DNA of 64,000 nucleotides from an uncultured Porphyromonadaceae bacterium (GCA_905202215.1 CAJKRG010000010.1:7098-71097), one strand, 5' to 3'; shown: positions 45,101-53,367, counted from the stretch's first letter. A program made the numbers and translations. The notes: generated by a model not told the origin, from the sequence alone.

Positions 45101-45409
45101 GCTACAGCTGCATTAATGGCCGATTTCGATATTACAGAATTCCTTACCGGTGCCGGATATCCATATCTCTTACCGGTAAATCTACAGGACGAAATCGCCC
45201 GGTTGCTTGCTGTCGGACAGCCTACTCATAAAAATACGGCCGTAGATGTGGCTCCGCCAATGCGCTTGCTTATGGCATGCGTGGATTCCGACAGAAAAAA
45301 CCGCTGGCTGTCAGCTATAACACCTTTTTTCCCTCTGCAGCCTATGCATCTTGATTCCAACGACAAACTATCCTTAACTCTGCTGACCCTGCACCCGCTG
45401 CCGGTTTAA
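42125..45409 (+). CDS. Membrane-anchored papain-like (C1) peptidase fusion
   Basis: A 1094-aa protein with no signal peptide. Residues 1-390 are an unassigned alpha/beta and helical region. A coiled coil at about 395-440 follows (LADLKKLKRSILNTTAYL). Then a C1 papain-type domain (about 465-700) has Gln485, Cys491 (LGSCTSFAV), His646 (GFHAMVIVGY) and Asn664 (VRNSWGENFGDNGYCYIP), a complete catalytic set. A charged helix leads to two membrane segments (about 808-828 and 833-851), then a basic stop-transfer (KWNVRRRRR) and a helical C-terminal 230 residues. The hairpin topology puts the peptidase in the cytosol, beside the tubulin-like partner. Substrate unknown. Confidence 0.85.
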   Translation: MNSTVSVWTSSLTSKAESEVVSIVRTAPGAASVYDHIAASGLTESELTVRLTEAFNKLVKMTMSDTTLHIVGIVPLSDETGASQIKTLARACAGIRHDTTLHVVGLRSGICRLFGITDTPESLTAEQESIDELKACTADSSLSISFSLIDDYAANGAPVGFTINSFARYLAVFQLLLAKDYYAVLSPSMLASYRGQNISIGLSSLTFDRAATARQLLGLGFLSALDNVGINRREVDAQKATHAAEQFLSGISERYPRLFREQIRPLYKDKGIEEGRVVAKASDILDNDISELRDSILSLLHSDSMSLPEKEAVLSQILGRDNENIRGVHYEQETTIIDDACNEPIDIFVNAFNDCCSDSHLLPIRSDFEALKLYDFNLSTLEMEESPQNEKALNPLADLKKLKRSILNTTAYLRNKTEELSDLQKANDRRENIVEIRKKWSRPKGNPAAVVFKEQPLDDKYVPTPGLERKKSVDLRKFFSPVRDQLNLGSCTSFAVTGMYEAMMNIRNFSGDNVMSPAYLYYYSNVCTGRPEGGSNFYEQLEVLGKRGICQEYMYPYQPDDTSQAPTEAAEAEAAKHRVLSARQIILVDTADKKATVDKNHELLTSALSEGFPVGISLKIYDVFGKDGAFILHPDDCPEKTDSGFHAMVIVGYSDENDFYIVRNSWGENFGDNGYCYIPSVYIDDPDYLSFACIITETTDSVAGNSAEIPPLIAEFAATESEIQAAAIRNVISKTKVELNGNIRIYKEYYKYYQRLIQQLAIPKVQEDIRKAAQTTSTLHYIELDKEREKLESSFVAKLKEFKKAMRHVIAGLLLMAVLFGLVYYVLHENVVGITALAFGVLGAFAWAGYKWNVRRRRRELQEELDHIATKVAHKSEELLEMQIKFHVAGMWLSRFHRLSRDLGTVYDRLVSYNSTLCGWRQFYSNSVGALEEPEGAMFRILDPTKLLQSFFDANKAWIVGKIDLMKVFDEYQVSADNLEKSHETLRSAVGAATAALMADFDITEFLTGAGYPYLLPVNLQDEIARLLAVGQPTHKNTAVDVAPPMRLLMACVDSDRKNRWLSAITPFFPLQPMHLDSNDKLSLTLLTLHPLPV

Positions 45410-45410
45410 G

Positions 45411-45437
45411 CGTACATTGGGTACTATTAAATGTACG
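45411..45437. repeat. Small hairpin after the peptidase gene
   Basis: Perfect 8-bp inverted repeat CGTACATT/AATGTACG with an 11-base loop, just after the peptidase stop codon. No T-run follows, so it is a weak terminator candidate at best, or an mRNA end stabiliser. Confidence 0.5.
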
Positions 45438-45466
45438 ACCTCAATAAATAAATGGTGGAATGGCTA

Positions 45467-45503
45467 TTTTCTACAAATAATTCGTATATTTGCGGTATCG
45501 GCG
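45467..45503 (+). repeat. 37-bp promoter repeat, copy B
   Basis: Second copy of the element at 37426-37462 (two mismatches). It contains the -7 box TATATTTG (45485-45492) of the oxidoreductase operon. A small hairpin (CGGCG-CCTTG-CGCCG, 45499-45513) starts at its end. Confidence 0.85.
45485..45492 (+). promoter_or_regulatory. -7 element of the oxidoreductase operon
   Basis: TATATTTG with a leader of about 48 bases to the ferredoxin gene. Unlike copy A, no TTG stands at the -33 place, so strength may rest on other contacts. Confidence 0.6.
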
Positions 45504-45544
45504 CCTTGCGCCGGGCAACCAATACCTAAATTACACTTGAATAT

Positions 45545-45781
45545 ATGGCAAAAGTTTATGGAGCTGTGACCATCGACGGACAGAGATGCAAAGGGTGCGA
45601 CCTTTGTGTGGTAGCATGCCCGACCGATGTTCTCCTTCTGCAGCCTAAAGAGGTCAATGACCGAGGCTATCACTATGCCTTCGCCGCTAATCCTGAAGCC
45701 TGCATTGGCTGTGCGGCATGCGCCACAGTGTGTCCCGATGCTTGCATCGAAGTTTACCGTGTAGTGGACCGCGGCGAGTAA
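45545..45781 (+). CDS. 2-oxoacid:ferredoxin oxidoreductase, ferredoxin (delta) subunit
   Basis: A 78-aa protein with two 4Fe-4S motifs: CKGCDLCVVACP near the start and CIGCAACATVCP near the end. It takes electrons from the catalytic subunits and passes them to free ferredoxin. The order ferredoxin, alpha, beta, gamma with short gaps matches the four-subunit Kor/Vor enzymes of Bacteroidota. Which 2-oxoacid is used cannot be settled: related Bacteroidota operons are annotated as VorB-type 3-methyl-2-oxobutanoate enzymes, others as 2-oxoglutarate enzymes. Confidence 0.92.
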   Translation: MAKVYGAVTIDGQRCKGCDLCVVACPTDVLLLQPKEVNDRGYHYAFAANPEACIGCAACATVCPDACIEVYRVVDRGE

Positions 45782-45807
45782 TTAACCCTGAAAACCGAAA
45801 ATCTATA

Positions 45808-46892
45808 ATGGAAGAAGAAGTAAGACTGATGAAGGGTAACGAGGCCATCGCCCACGCGGCCATACGCTACGGAGCCGACGGCTATTTCGGCTATCCCATC
45901 ACCCCTCAGTCGGAAGTACTGGAAACTCTGGCCGAACTCCGTCCCTGGGAGACAACCGGAATGGTAGTCCTTCAGGCCGAAAGTGAAGTGGCCGCTATAA
46001 ATATGGTTTACGGCGGCGCCGCTACAGGTAAGGCAGTAATGACATCGTCATCGTCGCCTGGCGTCAGCCTCAAACAGGAAGGAATATCCTATCTTGCCGC
46101 ATCCGAGCTGCCTGCTCTTATCGTCAATGTAATGCGCGGCGGTCCCGGCCTCGGCACCATTCAGCCCTCGCAGGCCGACTATTTCCAGGCAACCAAAGGC
46201 GGAGGCCATGGCGACTATCATCTTATCGTGCTCTCACCGGCGACCGTCCAGGAAATGACCGACTTCGTGGCCCTTGGCTTCGACCTTGCCTTCAAATACC
46301 GTACTCCGGCCATGATTCTTGCCGACGGTATTGTAGGTCAGATGATGGAGAAAGTCGTTCTTCCGCCTCAGCGTCCGCGTATGACCGAGGAAGAACTTCG
46401 TGCACGCTGCCCCTGGGCCGCATGTGGCAAGGGCGACCGCAAGAACAGAAATATCATTACCTCGCTTGAAATGGACAGCACCCGGATGGAGCAGAACAAT
46501 CTCCGTTTCCAGGAAACATACCGTCTTATCGAGGAAAACGAAGTGCGCTATCAGGCATGTTACACCGACGACGCCGAATACCTTATCGTCGCTTTCGGTT
46601 CCGTTGCCCGAATATGTCTCAAGGCCATCGAGGAAGCACGCGAAAAAGGAATCAAGGTCGGTTTGCTCCGGCCCATCACCCTTTGGCCGTTCCCGAAAGA
46701 AGCCATCGGCAAACTGTCGGAGCAGGTCAAAGGCATTCTCACTGTCGAGCTCAACGCCGGCCAGATGATAGAAGATGTGCGCCTGGCGGCTGAATGCCGC
46801 GTACCCGTGCACCACTTCGGCCGTATGGGTGGCATGATCCCCAACCCAACTGAAATTCTCGAAGCACTTGTAACCAAGCTGAGCATAGCACA

Positions 46893-46896
<4 letters not shown>
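45808..46896 (+). CDS. 2-oxoacid:ferredoxin oxidoreductase, alpha subunit (VorB/KorA)
   Basis: A 362-aa subunit with the pyrimidine-binding half of the thiamine diphosphate site and the transketolase C-terminal-like domain. Motifs are YGADGYFGYPITPQSEV, MTSSSSPGVSLKQEGISYLA, RGGPGLGTIQPSQADYFQ and LLRPITLWPFPKEAI, all as in the family. The start at 45808 (MEEEVRLMKGNEA) fits homologues; the frame stays open further up, over the ferredoxin gene. It catalyses oxidative decarboxylation of a 2-oxoacid to acyl-CoA together with the beta subunit, whose ATG overlaps its stop. Confidence 0.93.
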
Positions 46897-47654
<758 letters not shown>

Positions 47655-47658
47655 AGCT

Positions 47659-48192
47659 ATGAAAGAAGAAATATTGATAGCCGGATTCGGCGGTCAGGGC
47701 GTGCTTTCGATGGGCAAAATTCTCGCCTACGCAGGCCTGATGGATAATCTCGAAGTCACCTGGATGCCATCGTACGGCCCCGAACAGCGCGGCGGTACGG
47801 CAAACGTCACCGTCATTCTGAGCGACACCGCAATCAGCTCGCCGGTGCTCGACACCTACGATACCGTCGTAGCCCTCAATCAGCAGAGCCTCGATAAATT
47901 CGAAAGCAAGGTAAAACCCGGCGGCATACTCATCTACGATCCTTCGGGCATACACCACCTGCCGACACGCACCGACATTAAAGTCGTGCCTGTCGATGCC
48001 ATGCAGGCCTCTATCGAGCTTAAAAACTCCAAGACCTACAATATGATACTCCTCGGCGCACTCCTGAAACTGCGTCCTATCGTAGAAATCGACGCAGTAC
48101 TCCGCGGCCTAAAGAAAACTCTCCCGGAACGCCACCACCATCTCCTCCCCCTCAACGAGCAGGCCCTCCTCAAGGGCATGTCATTAGTCTGA
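47659..48192 (+). CDS. 2-oxoacid:ferredoxin oxidoreductase, gamma subunit
   Basis: A 177-aa subunit beginning EILIAGFGGQGVLSMGKILA, the family's glycine-rich motif, then WMPSYGPEQRGGTANVTVI, a conserved gamma segment. It binds CoA or shapes its site in these enzymes. The start at 47659 (MKEEIL) is chosen; the frame remains open upstream into the beta gene, but that extension is unlike relatives. Last gene of the operon; a strong terminator follows. Confidence 0.92.
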   Translation: MKEEILIAGFGGQGVLSMGKILAYAGLMDNLEVTWMPSYGPEQRGGTANVTVILSDTAISSPVLDTYDTVVALNQQSLDKFESKVKPGGILIYDPSGIHHLPTRTDIKVVPVDAMQASIELKNSKTYNMILLGALLKLRPIVEIDAVLRGLKKTLPERHHHLLPLNEQALLKGMSLV

Positions 48193-48209
48193 TTCTACCG
48201 ACATAAAAC

Positions 48210-48245
48210 AATCGGCCTCGGTTCATACAAGAATCGAGACCGATT
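48210..48245. terminator. Terminator of the oxidoreductase operon
   Basis: Stem AATCGG-CTCG/CGAG-CCGATT with one bulged base on each side, then ATTTTTT on the plus strand. The minus strand also has TGTTTTA, so it can serve the convergent Spy-like gene. Confidence 0.85.
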
Positions 48246-48292
48246 ATTTTTTGCTTGGTCAGAGATTTACTCCAACACACAATGCCATCTTA

Positions 48293-48802
48293 TCAGTTCT
48301 GGGGCTGGGGAGCGGGACGATTGCCACGGTTTCCGGCGTGTTTGTGACCACGATCACCTCTACGGTCATTGTTGGCAAGTCTGCCGTTATCCTTGGCACC
48401 CTTTTTGCCATGACGGCCGGTGAGATAGCTGTTTTCGAGGAACTTCACATACTGCTCGGGAGTGAGGATAGCCTTGATTCTGGCAAGTTCTTCGGTGCGT
48501 GCCTTTTTGGCCTCTTCCCGGTTTACATTCTTGCGTTCCTGAGCCTGTTTCTGACGGGTTTCGGCTTTGGCCATGCGGGCTTCTTTACATTCTTTCTTGA
48601 GCGCCTCAAGCTTGGTCTGCTGGTCTGCGGTGAGGTTGAGGCCTTCGAAGGGGTTGGGGGCCTCGGCACCACGTTTGCCGCCACGCTTGTCGGCTTTGAG
48701 TTCCTTCTTGCCGTTATCGTTGCCCGAAGTCTGGGCGAAGGCGGCAGGGGTTGCTACGAGGACGCAAAGGCCGAGTGCTGCTACAATTAATTTCTTGTTC
48801 AT
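48293..48802 (-). CDS. Spy/CpxP-like periplasmic protein (DUF4890-like)
   Basis: A 169-aa exported protein with a signal peptide (MNKKLIVAALGLCVLVATPAAFAQ). A helical, very charged centre has two LTxxQ/LTPEQ motifs (GLNLTADQQTKLEALKKE; AIKAILTPEQYVKFLE-like). The LTxxQ repeat marks the Spy/CpxP fold, ATP-independent periplasmic chaperones. The tail is a basic, Arg/Gly/Asn-rich low-complexity stretch (NNDRRGDRGHKHAGNRGNR). It is convergent with the oxidoreductase operon. The 190 bp upstream contain no second gene and I see no clear promoter match there. Confidence 0.8.
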   Translation of the reverse strand: MNKKLIVAALGLCVLVATPAAFAQTSGNDNGKKELKADKRGGKRGAEAPNPFEGLNLTADQQTKLEALKKECKEARMAKAETRQKQAQERKNVNREEAKKARTEELARIKAILTPEQYVKFLENSYLTGRHGKKGAKDNGRLANNDRRGDRGHKHAGNRGNRPAPQPQN

Positions 48803-48938
48803 AAGGTTATATGTTTATTAGATTGTAAATAGATTATTTCTGTCGCTTTTCGATATGTCTGACTCCCTAAATGCGTCAAGGTTTAAATTAAATCACGATT
48901 TTAACTTTCATTCATAAGTCCTAACATACGAAAACAAA

Positions 48939-48975
48939 AGCGCCTCTGCCACGCGACTTACGCGACAGAGGCGCT
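48939..48975 (-). terminator. Terminator of the TonB receptor/DUF362 operon
   Basis: Perfect 10-bp stem AGCGCCTCTG/CAGAGGCGCT, loop 17 bases, followed on the minus strand by TTTGTTTT. It lies 18 bp after the DUF362 stop. Confidence 0.85.
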
Positions 48976-48993
48976 GATTTATTATTGTTTTAC

Positions 48994-49977
48994 TCAGAGT
49001 TCCACAAGTTTATATTTCTGAGAACCAAGACCAAGCTGCTCCGAATAATCGAGTAGATGAGTGGCATGGCGCGACTCCATACGCTCTATGAGATCGGCTT
49101 TGCCGGGATCTTCGGAATTCACTACAAGATCCACACATGCACGGTCGAGAGCCACGGGATCGAGTGAGGCAAGAATACCGATATCACCCATCTTGGGAGC
49201 TTCCGGATCGCCGTCACAGTCACAATCGACAGAAAGATTGTTTGCTACGTTAATAAACAGAATATCGTCTCCCGCATAGTCGAACACCGCCTTGCAGGCT
49301 TCGCCCATAGATTCGAGGAAATCATCCTGAGGTGCAATGTTGTTCCATATCGAATCAACATCGTTGGTCTTTCCGGCGGTATGAATATATGTTTTGCCTG
49401 CCGACGAAGCGATACCGATTGCCACGTTCTTGAGGGCGCCGCCGAAACCGCCCATGGCATGACCCTTGAAATGGGAGAGTACGACCGTAAAGTCATAATC
49501 GGGGAAATGCTTGCCGACGATGTCATATTTGAGGTGTTTTCCGCCCTCGAGAGGAAGAATGGTGTCACCTTCGGCATCCATGATGTCGACCTCGGCGATG
49601 GCTGTATAGCCATGCTCCTCGGCGGCCTTGCGATGCGACTCTGTAGTATTGCGGTTGCCCGCATATGCGGTATTGCATTCAACGATGGTCGCACCCAGTT
49701 CGTCGATAAGAGGCTTGATAAGAGCCGGGTCAAGCTGGTGAGATTTGTTCGACTCGCCGGTCGACATTTTCACGGCAACCTTACCTTCTGCTTTACGTCC
49801 GAGAGCATTGTAGATTTTAACAAGATTTTCCGGAGTGATATCCTTTATGTAGTATACCGTCGAAACCTCGGCGGTATCGGACCCGACAGACTCCGGTGAG
49901 GCCGATGCCTCTGTCCGGGCACCGCAGCTGCTCATAAGAAGCCCTGCTACGATAAAAGCGAAAAACTGCTTTTTCAT
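48994..49977 (-). CDS. DUF362 lipoprotein
   Basis: A 327-aa protein with a lipoprotein signal (FIVAGLLMSSC) and a DUF362 domain. Recognisable parts are VAVKMSTGESNKSHQLDP, IVECNTAYAGNRNTTESH, VVLSHFKGHAMGGFGGALKN and LASLDPVALDRACVDLV, the latter two typical of the family. A short CDCDGDPEAP cluster replaces the 4Fe-4S ferredoxin region that many DUF362 proteins have, so no iron-sulfur binding is expected beyond this cysteine pair. It lies 24 bp after a TonB-dependent receptor gene, so a link to uptake of a metal or cofactor is possible. Biochemical role unknown. Confidence 0.85.
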   Translation of the reverse strand: MKKQFFAFIVAGLLMSSCGARTEASASPESVGSDTAEVSTVYYIKDITPENLVKIYNALGRKAEGKVAVKMSTGESNKSHQLDPALIKPLIDELGATIVECNTAYAGNRNTTESHRKAAEEHGYTAIAEVDIMDAEGDTILPLEGGKHLKYDIVGKHFPDYDFTVVLSHFKGHAMGGFGGALKNVAIGIASSAGKTYIHTAGKTNDVDSIWNNIAPQDDFLESMGEACKAVFDYAGDDILFINVANNLSVDCDCDGDPEAPKMGDIGILASLDPVALDRACVDLVVNSEDPGKADLIERMESRHATHLLDYSEQLGLGSQKYKLVEL

Positions 49978-50001
49978 AATTCTGATATGTTTTTTAAGGA
50001 G

Positions 50002-51855
50002 CTAAAATCCGACACGAATGCCCCCCATCGCAGTGAATCCCGGCATAGGATAGCCGCGGTTGATGGTATATCGTGCATCGGTTATATTTTCAAGACGGGT
50101 AAAAAGATCGGCATAACGGCAAACCTTGAACGTAGCTTTGAGATTCAGCAGCGCATAGCTCTGATGCTTTATGCCTTCGGCGACATAAAGACTGCCTACA
50201 CCCTGAAGATCTGCACAGATATCAAGCCATTTAAGAGGCTGCCATTCCGCTCCGAACCAGTATTGGTTTTTAGGTGCGCCGGTGAGATTTCGCAGCGAAG
50301 TGTGCAGATAGCTGTATGTGGCATGCAGAGTGAGGTTCGGCAACGGCCTGCTGTCAAGACTGATCTCTATACCTTTGTTTATGAATGAACCGGTATTCTC
50401 GTTCTTCATGTCGACAGTCTGTATCATATTGGACCCGCGGCTATAGTATGCCGTAAGACTGACTGACAACAGATGTCCCAGGCGCTTCTCGACCGACACC
50501 TCATAATTCCACATACGCTCAGGGCGAAGATCGGGATTTGCCATACGGTAGAGATAAAGTTCCCTAAACGACGGGTTGCGATAACCCATCGCGGCCGAAG
50601 CCTTTATCGTCACATTTCCCGGAGTATTGACCGCCATACCGGCCTGGGGTACCCAACGGGTCCCGAACATATCGCTGTTTGCCATGCGGAGACCGCCGTC
50701 GACAGTGAGAACGCGTCCGAAAAAAACCTGCGCGACCGTTAGGTAAGGTGAATATTCAGTGACATATTTACGACCGATAGTACCCATCGCACCCGGAGTA
50801 TGCGCAGTGCCGCCGCTCATCGGTATTTTGCCTGAGTAGCGGCTGAAATCAAAGCCCGCTGTGATGGCCGACCCCTCCCAGGGTGCAAAATTCTGATATG
50901 CCATCACACCGAGCCTGTCGTCCACGCTATGGAAATGGCGCGGATCATCGACATAATGATTGCCGTAGCTGTAATATATCCGGACAGTACCGCCGGTATT
51001 GCGATAAGTATTGGTCACGGCCGCCGACGCCTCGCCGCGAAGTACGTTCTGAGTATAGACCGCTGTCGAATTAGGATCTGAAAGCGTCGGGTAGATCGGA
51101 TCGTCGGCATTGAACTTCATCACCGTATAATCGGCCTGTGCCTTCCATTTGTCCGAAAAAGCATATGCCAGTTTACCGTATGCCCCGCCCTGCCGGAAAT
51201 CGAAACCGTCGACATTTCCGTCGGTACGGTCATATGAAAGCGACACAAGCGATGACAGGCGTCCATAACGAGCGGTTCCTGTCAGACTTGTCTGCCAGGT
51301 ATTGTAAGAGCCGTATTGTGTGGTCAGATCGGCATGGACTCCGTCGGCTTTGGCTCCGCGGGTTATCACATTGATTGTGCCGGCCATAGCGTTGGAGCCG
51401 TAAAGTACCGACGCCGGACCACGAAGCACCTCGACCCGTTCGACATACTCCTTGCTGTAAAAATCGCCGATATGATGCGAGTAAATGCCGGCGAACTGAG
51501 GCTGACCGTCCATCATCATGAGCACGGCACTCGCACGGTCGCCGCCAACACCGCGCATCTTGATATGACCCGCGCCATTACCGGCCACACCATAACCGAA
51601 TATGCCACGTTCGGTCACAAACAAGCTCGGCACACGCCCCTTGAGTGCCGTCAGAAGCTGCGGACTGCCAGATGCTTCAAGTTCGGCACGGCCTATAACG
51701 CTCACGGTATACGGCAACAGACGGGTCTCGACGGCCTGATTGGAACCGGTGACAACGATCTCATTCAATGCCTCGATACTATCGGCAACAGATGTCTGAG
51801 CCGCAGACACGACACAGACGGATGCCGCTATAAGTGTAAGAGGTAGTCTTTTCAT
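50002..51855 (-). CDS. TonB-dependent outer-membrane receptor
   Basis: A 617-aa receptor with a signal peptide (MKRLPLTLIAASVCVVSAAQ) and TonB box/plug sequence (ALNEIVVTGSNQAV; IKMRGVGGDRASAVLMMMDG; EVLRGPASVLYGSNAMAGTI) up to about 165. A 22-strand barrel ends with a C-terminal Phe (AMGGIRVGF). The small size and the absence of an N-terminal carboxypeptidase-like domain set it apart from SusC proteins; it resembles BtuB, siderophore or heme receptors. Substrate unknown. No riboswitch is seen in the 91-bp upstream gap. It is transcribed with the DUF362 gene. Start 51855 chosen over 51885. Confidence 0.92.
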   Translation of the reverse strand: MKRLPLTLIAASVCVVSAAQTSVADSIEALNEIVVTGSNQAVETRLLPYTVSVIGRAELEASGSPQLLTALKGRVPSLFVTERGIFGYGVAGNGAGHIKMRGVGGDRASAVLMMMDGQPQFAGIYSHHIGDFYSKEYVERVEVLRGPASVLYGSNAMAGTINVITRGAKADGVHADLTTQYGSYNTWQTSLTGTARYGRLSSLVSLSYDRTDGNVDGFDFRQGGAYGKLAYAFSDKWKAQADYTVMKFNADDPIYPTLSDPNSTAVYTQNVLRGEASAAVTNTYRNTGGTVRIYYSYGNHYVDDPRHFHSVDDRLGVMAYQNFAPWEGSAITAGFDFSRYSGKIPMSGGTAHTPGAMGTIGRKYVTEYSPYLTVAQVFFGRVLTVDGGLRMANSDMFGTRWVPQAGMAVNTPGNVTIKASAAMGYRNPSFRELYLYRMANPDLRPERMWNYEVSVEKRLGHLLSVSLTAYYSRGSNMIQTVDMKNENTGSFINKGIEISLDSRPLPNLTLHATYSYLHTSLRNLTGAPKNQYWFGAEWQPLKWLDICADLQGVGSLYVAEGIKHQSYALLNLKATFKVCRYADLFTRLENITDARYTINRGYPMPGFTAMGGIRVGF

Positions 51856-51864
51856 ATTCGTCTG

Positions 51865-51872
51865 CAAAGATA
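51865..51872 (-). promoter_or_regulatory. -7 element of the TonB receptor operon
   Basis: TATCTTTG on the minus strand, 9 bases before the ATG, so the leader would be about 5 bases. No clear -33 match. Confidence 0.5.
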
Positions 51873-51946
51873 CAATAAACCACACGAACGGTTTAACCCA
51901 TATTACGGTAATATCTACCTTTTTTACAGACCATCGCCGGTCGGGT

Positions 51947-52468
51947 TCAGAAAAGCACGCCGATTTTCACCGTCGCATAGTTGAGGCTCTTGAAATGATG
52001 TGTCATTTCCTCGCCTACAACGGTCTTGCGTTCACGGTAGGTATATCCGATGATAAGATGGGTTGAAAATTTCGAACTCCGGGCAAGATTGATACCCAGA
52101 CCCGTAGCTCCATATAAGCCTGTCTGCTGATGATTGTGTTCAAGATAATTGAGCGACGTTCCGAGCTTTATATCCCAGAACAGGAGCGACGGCTTATTCT
52201 GAAAGTTCGTTCGGAAATTGACATATATGGGATATGAGCGACACGAATTGCTTATCATGATATCGGCTTCCACACCCAGTCCGAGGAAATTGATCCAGCC
52301 ACGGCTCATGCCGAAAACCGCATTGAAGTCGACAGCGCTCATATCGTTGCCGCTAAGGTCAATGGAAGCTCCGGCATCGGCGCCCCATGTAAATTTTATC
52401 GACGGTTTCTCAGCTACGGCACTGACAGCCGCAATTACAGCCATAAGGACAAAAAGAAACCGTCTCAT
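51947..52468 (-). CDS. Outer-membrane beta-barrel protein
   Basis: A 173-aa exported protein (signal peptide MRRFLFVLMAVIAAVSAVAE). Its body has alternating strands with aromatic ends: IKFTWGADAGASIDLSG, GWINFLGLGVEADIMI, LYGATGLGINLA, FSTHLIIGYTYRERK. The terminal ATVKIGVLF is a barrel-closing strand. A small 8-strand barrel of the PorT/OmpW size class is likely. Function unknown. The start at 52468 overlaps the prmA stop by ATGA, an unexpected pairing of a ribosomal-protein modification gene with an envelope protein. Confidence 0.75.
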   Translation of the reverse strand: MRRFLFVLMAVIAAVSAVAEKPSIKFTWGADAGASIDLSGNDMSAVDFNAVFGMSRGWINFLGLGVEADIMISNSCRSYPIYVNFRTNFQNKPSLLFWDIKLGTSLNYLEHNHQQTGLYGATGLGINLARSSKFSTHLIIGYTYRERKTVVGEEMTHHFKSLNYATVKIGVLF

Positions 52469-53346
52469 GATTTCCGGAATGTCATCGACGACCAATTGTC
52501 CATCTCGTCGGCGGTTACAAATTCGAATCCGGCTGCTGCGGCTGCCGCGGCTACTACTTCGCGGTCGATGACGTAGAATCCGCTGACCACAAGGAGACCG
52601 CCGCTTCGCGTGGCATCGGCATAACGGACTATATCGCCCGTAATGATATTACGGTTGATATTGGCAAGAAAAAGATCGGCCTTGTATCCAACACCGGCAA
52701 GTGAGGCGGCATCGCCGCCTATAATTCTCACGGCATCCGCCGACGCCAGATTAAGCGTCACATTATCGCGGGCGTTAGCTTCGGCGAAGGGATCTATCTC
52801 GATTCCTGTGACCGGAGAGGCACCGAGCATGGCAGCAAGAATGGCAAGAATACCCGAACCCGTCCCCATGTCGATCACAGACCGTCCTTCTATGTCTGCC
52901 GACAGGAGCGCTCTCATCATAAGGGTTGTCGTAGCATGGTGACCTGTGCCGAAAGCCATCTTCGGATCTATCGTTATATCGTATTTCGCAGCGGGAATAT
53001 CGGTATGGAAGCTGCTGTGTACAGCCACAGTTCCTTCGACAAGTATGGGCCTGAAATAATTTTTTTCCCACTCGGCATTCCAGTCGCGTCCCTCGACGAA
53101 CTCGGCCTCGAATGTGGCTTCGGCAAACGGGCTCAACTCTTCGAGCGCCCCGGCTACAGCTTCGGGCGAATACAGTGGCGCCGGTATGAAAGCTGTCAGG
53201 CCTGTACCTGGCATATCTTCCCGAGGCACGAAACTTTCGAACCCGACAGGTGCGAGCAGATCGGCGGCAAGATCGCAGAAATCGACAGATGCCGGCGAAA
53301 TGCCGATTTCGACTTTATAATAATCGTTCATCGTAGGCTTGTTCAT
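52465..53346 (-). CDS. prmA: Ribosomal protein L11 methyltransferase
   Basis: SAM-dependent enzyme that methylates ribosomal protein L11. The SAM site is VIDMGTGSGILAILAAML, preceded by the PrmA-typical PKMAFGTGHHATTTLMM and followed by DLFLANINRNIITGDIV (the NxxL-like catalytic segment) and GGLLVVSGFYVIDREVV. Starts at 53346 (MNKPTMNDYY, 293 aa) or 53331 are both consistent with the promoter; the reading frame to 53427 crosses the -7 box. Divergent from fur. Confidence 0.93.
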   Translation of the reverse strand: MNKPTMNDYYKVEIGISPASVDFCDLAADLLAPVGFESFVPREDMPGTGLTAFIPAPLYSPEAVAGALEELSPFAEATFEAEFVEGRDWNAEWEKNYFRPILVEGTVAVHSSFHTDIPAAKYDITIDPKMAFGTGHHATTTLMMRALLSADIEGRSVIDMGTGSGILAILAAMLGASPVTGIEIDPFAEANARDNVTLNLASADAVRIIGGDAASLAGVGYKADLFLANINRNIITGDIVRYADATRSGGLLVVSGFYVIDREVVAAAAAAAGFEFVTADEMDNWSSMTFRKS

Positions 53347-53367
53347 TGCGTAGACGTATTTGTTTCG

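Noticed and set aside
45411..45437. Hairpin after the peptidase gene as a true terminator
   Set aside because: The stem is AT-rich and no T-run follows, so I list it only as a hairpin.
37423..45544. Idea that the 37-bp repeats are ends of a mobile element carrying the three-gene system
   Set aside because: They are in direct orientation, each contains a promoter in its proper place, and there is no transposase, integrase or target duplication.
48251..48790. Hydrophobic open frame of 179 codons opposite the Spy-like gene, resembling a membrane protein
   Set aside because: Antisense reading of a lysine/glutamate-rich gene gives Leu/Phe-rich protein automatically; the minus-strand gene has a signal peptide and LTxxQ motifs.
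51856..51946. Cobalamin riboswitch before the TonB receptor
   Set aside because: Only about 90 bp between the genes, and the -7 box sits 9 bases before the start codon, leaving no room for a leader structure.
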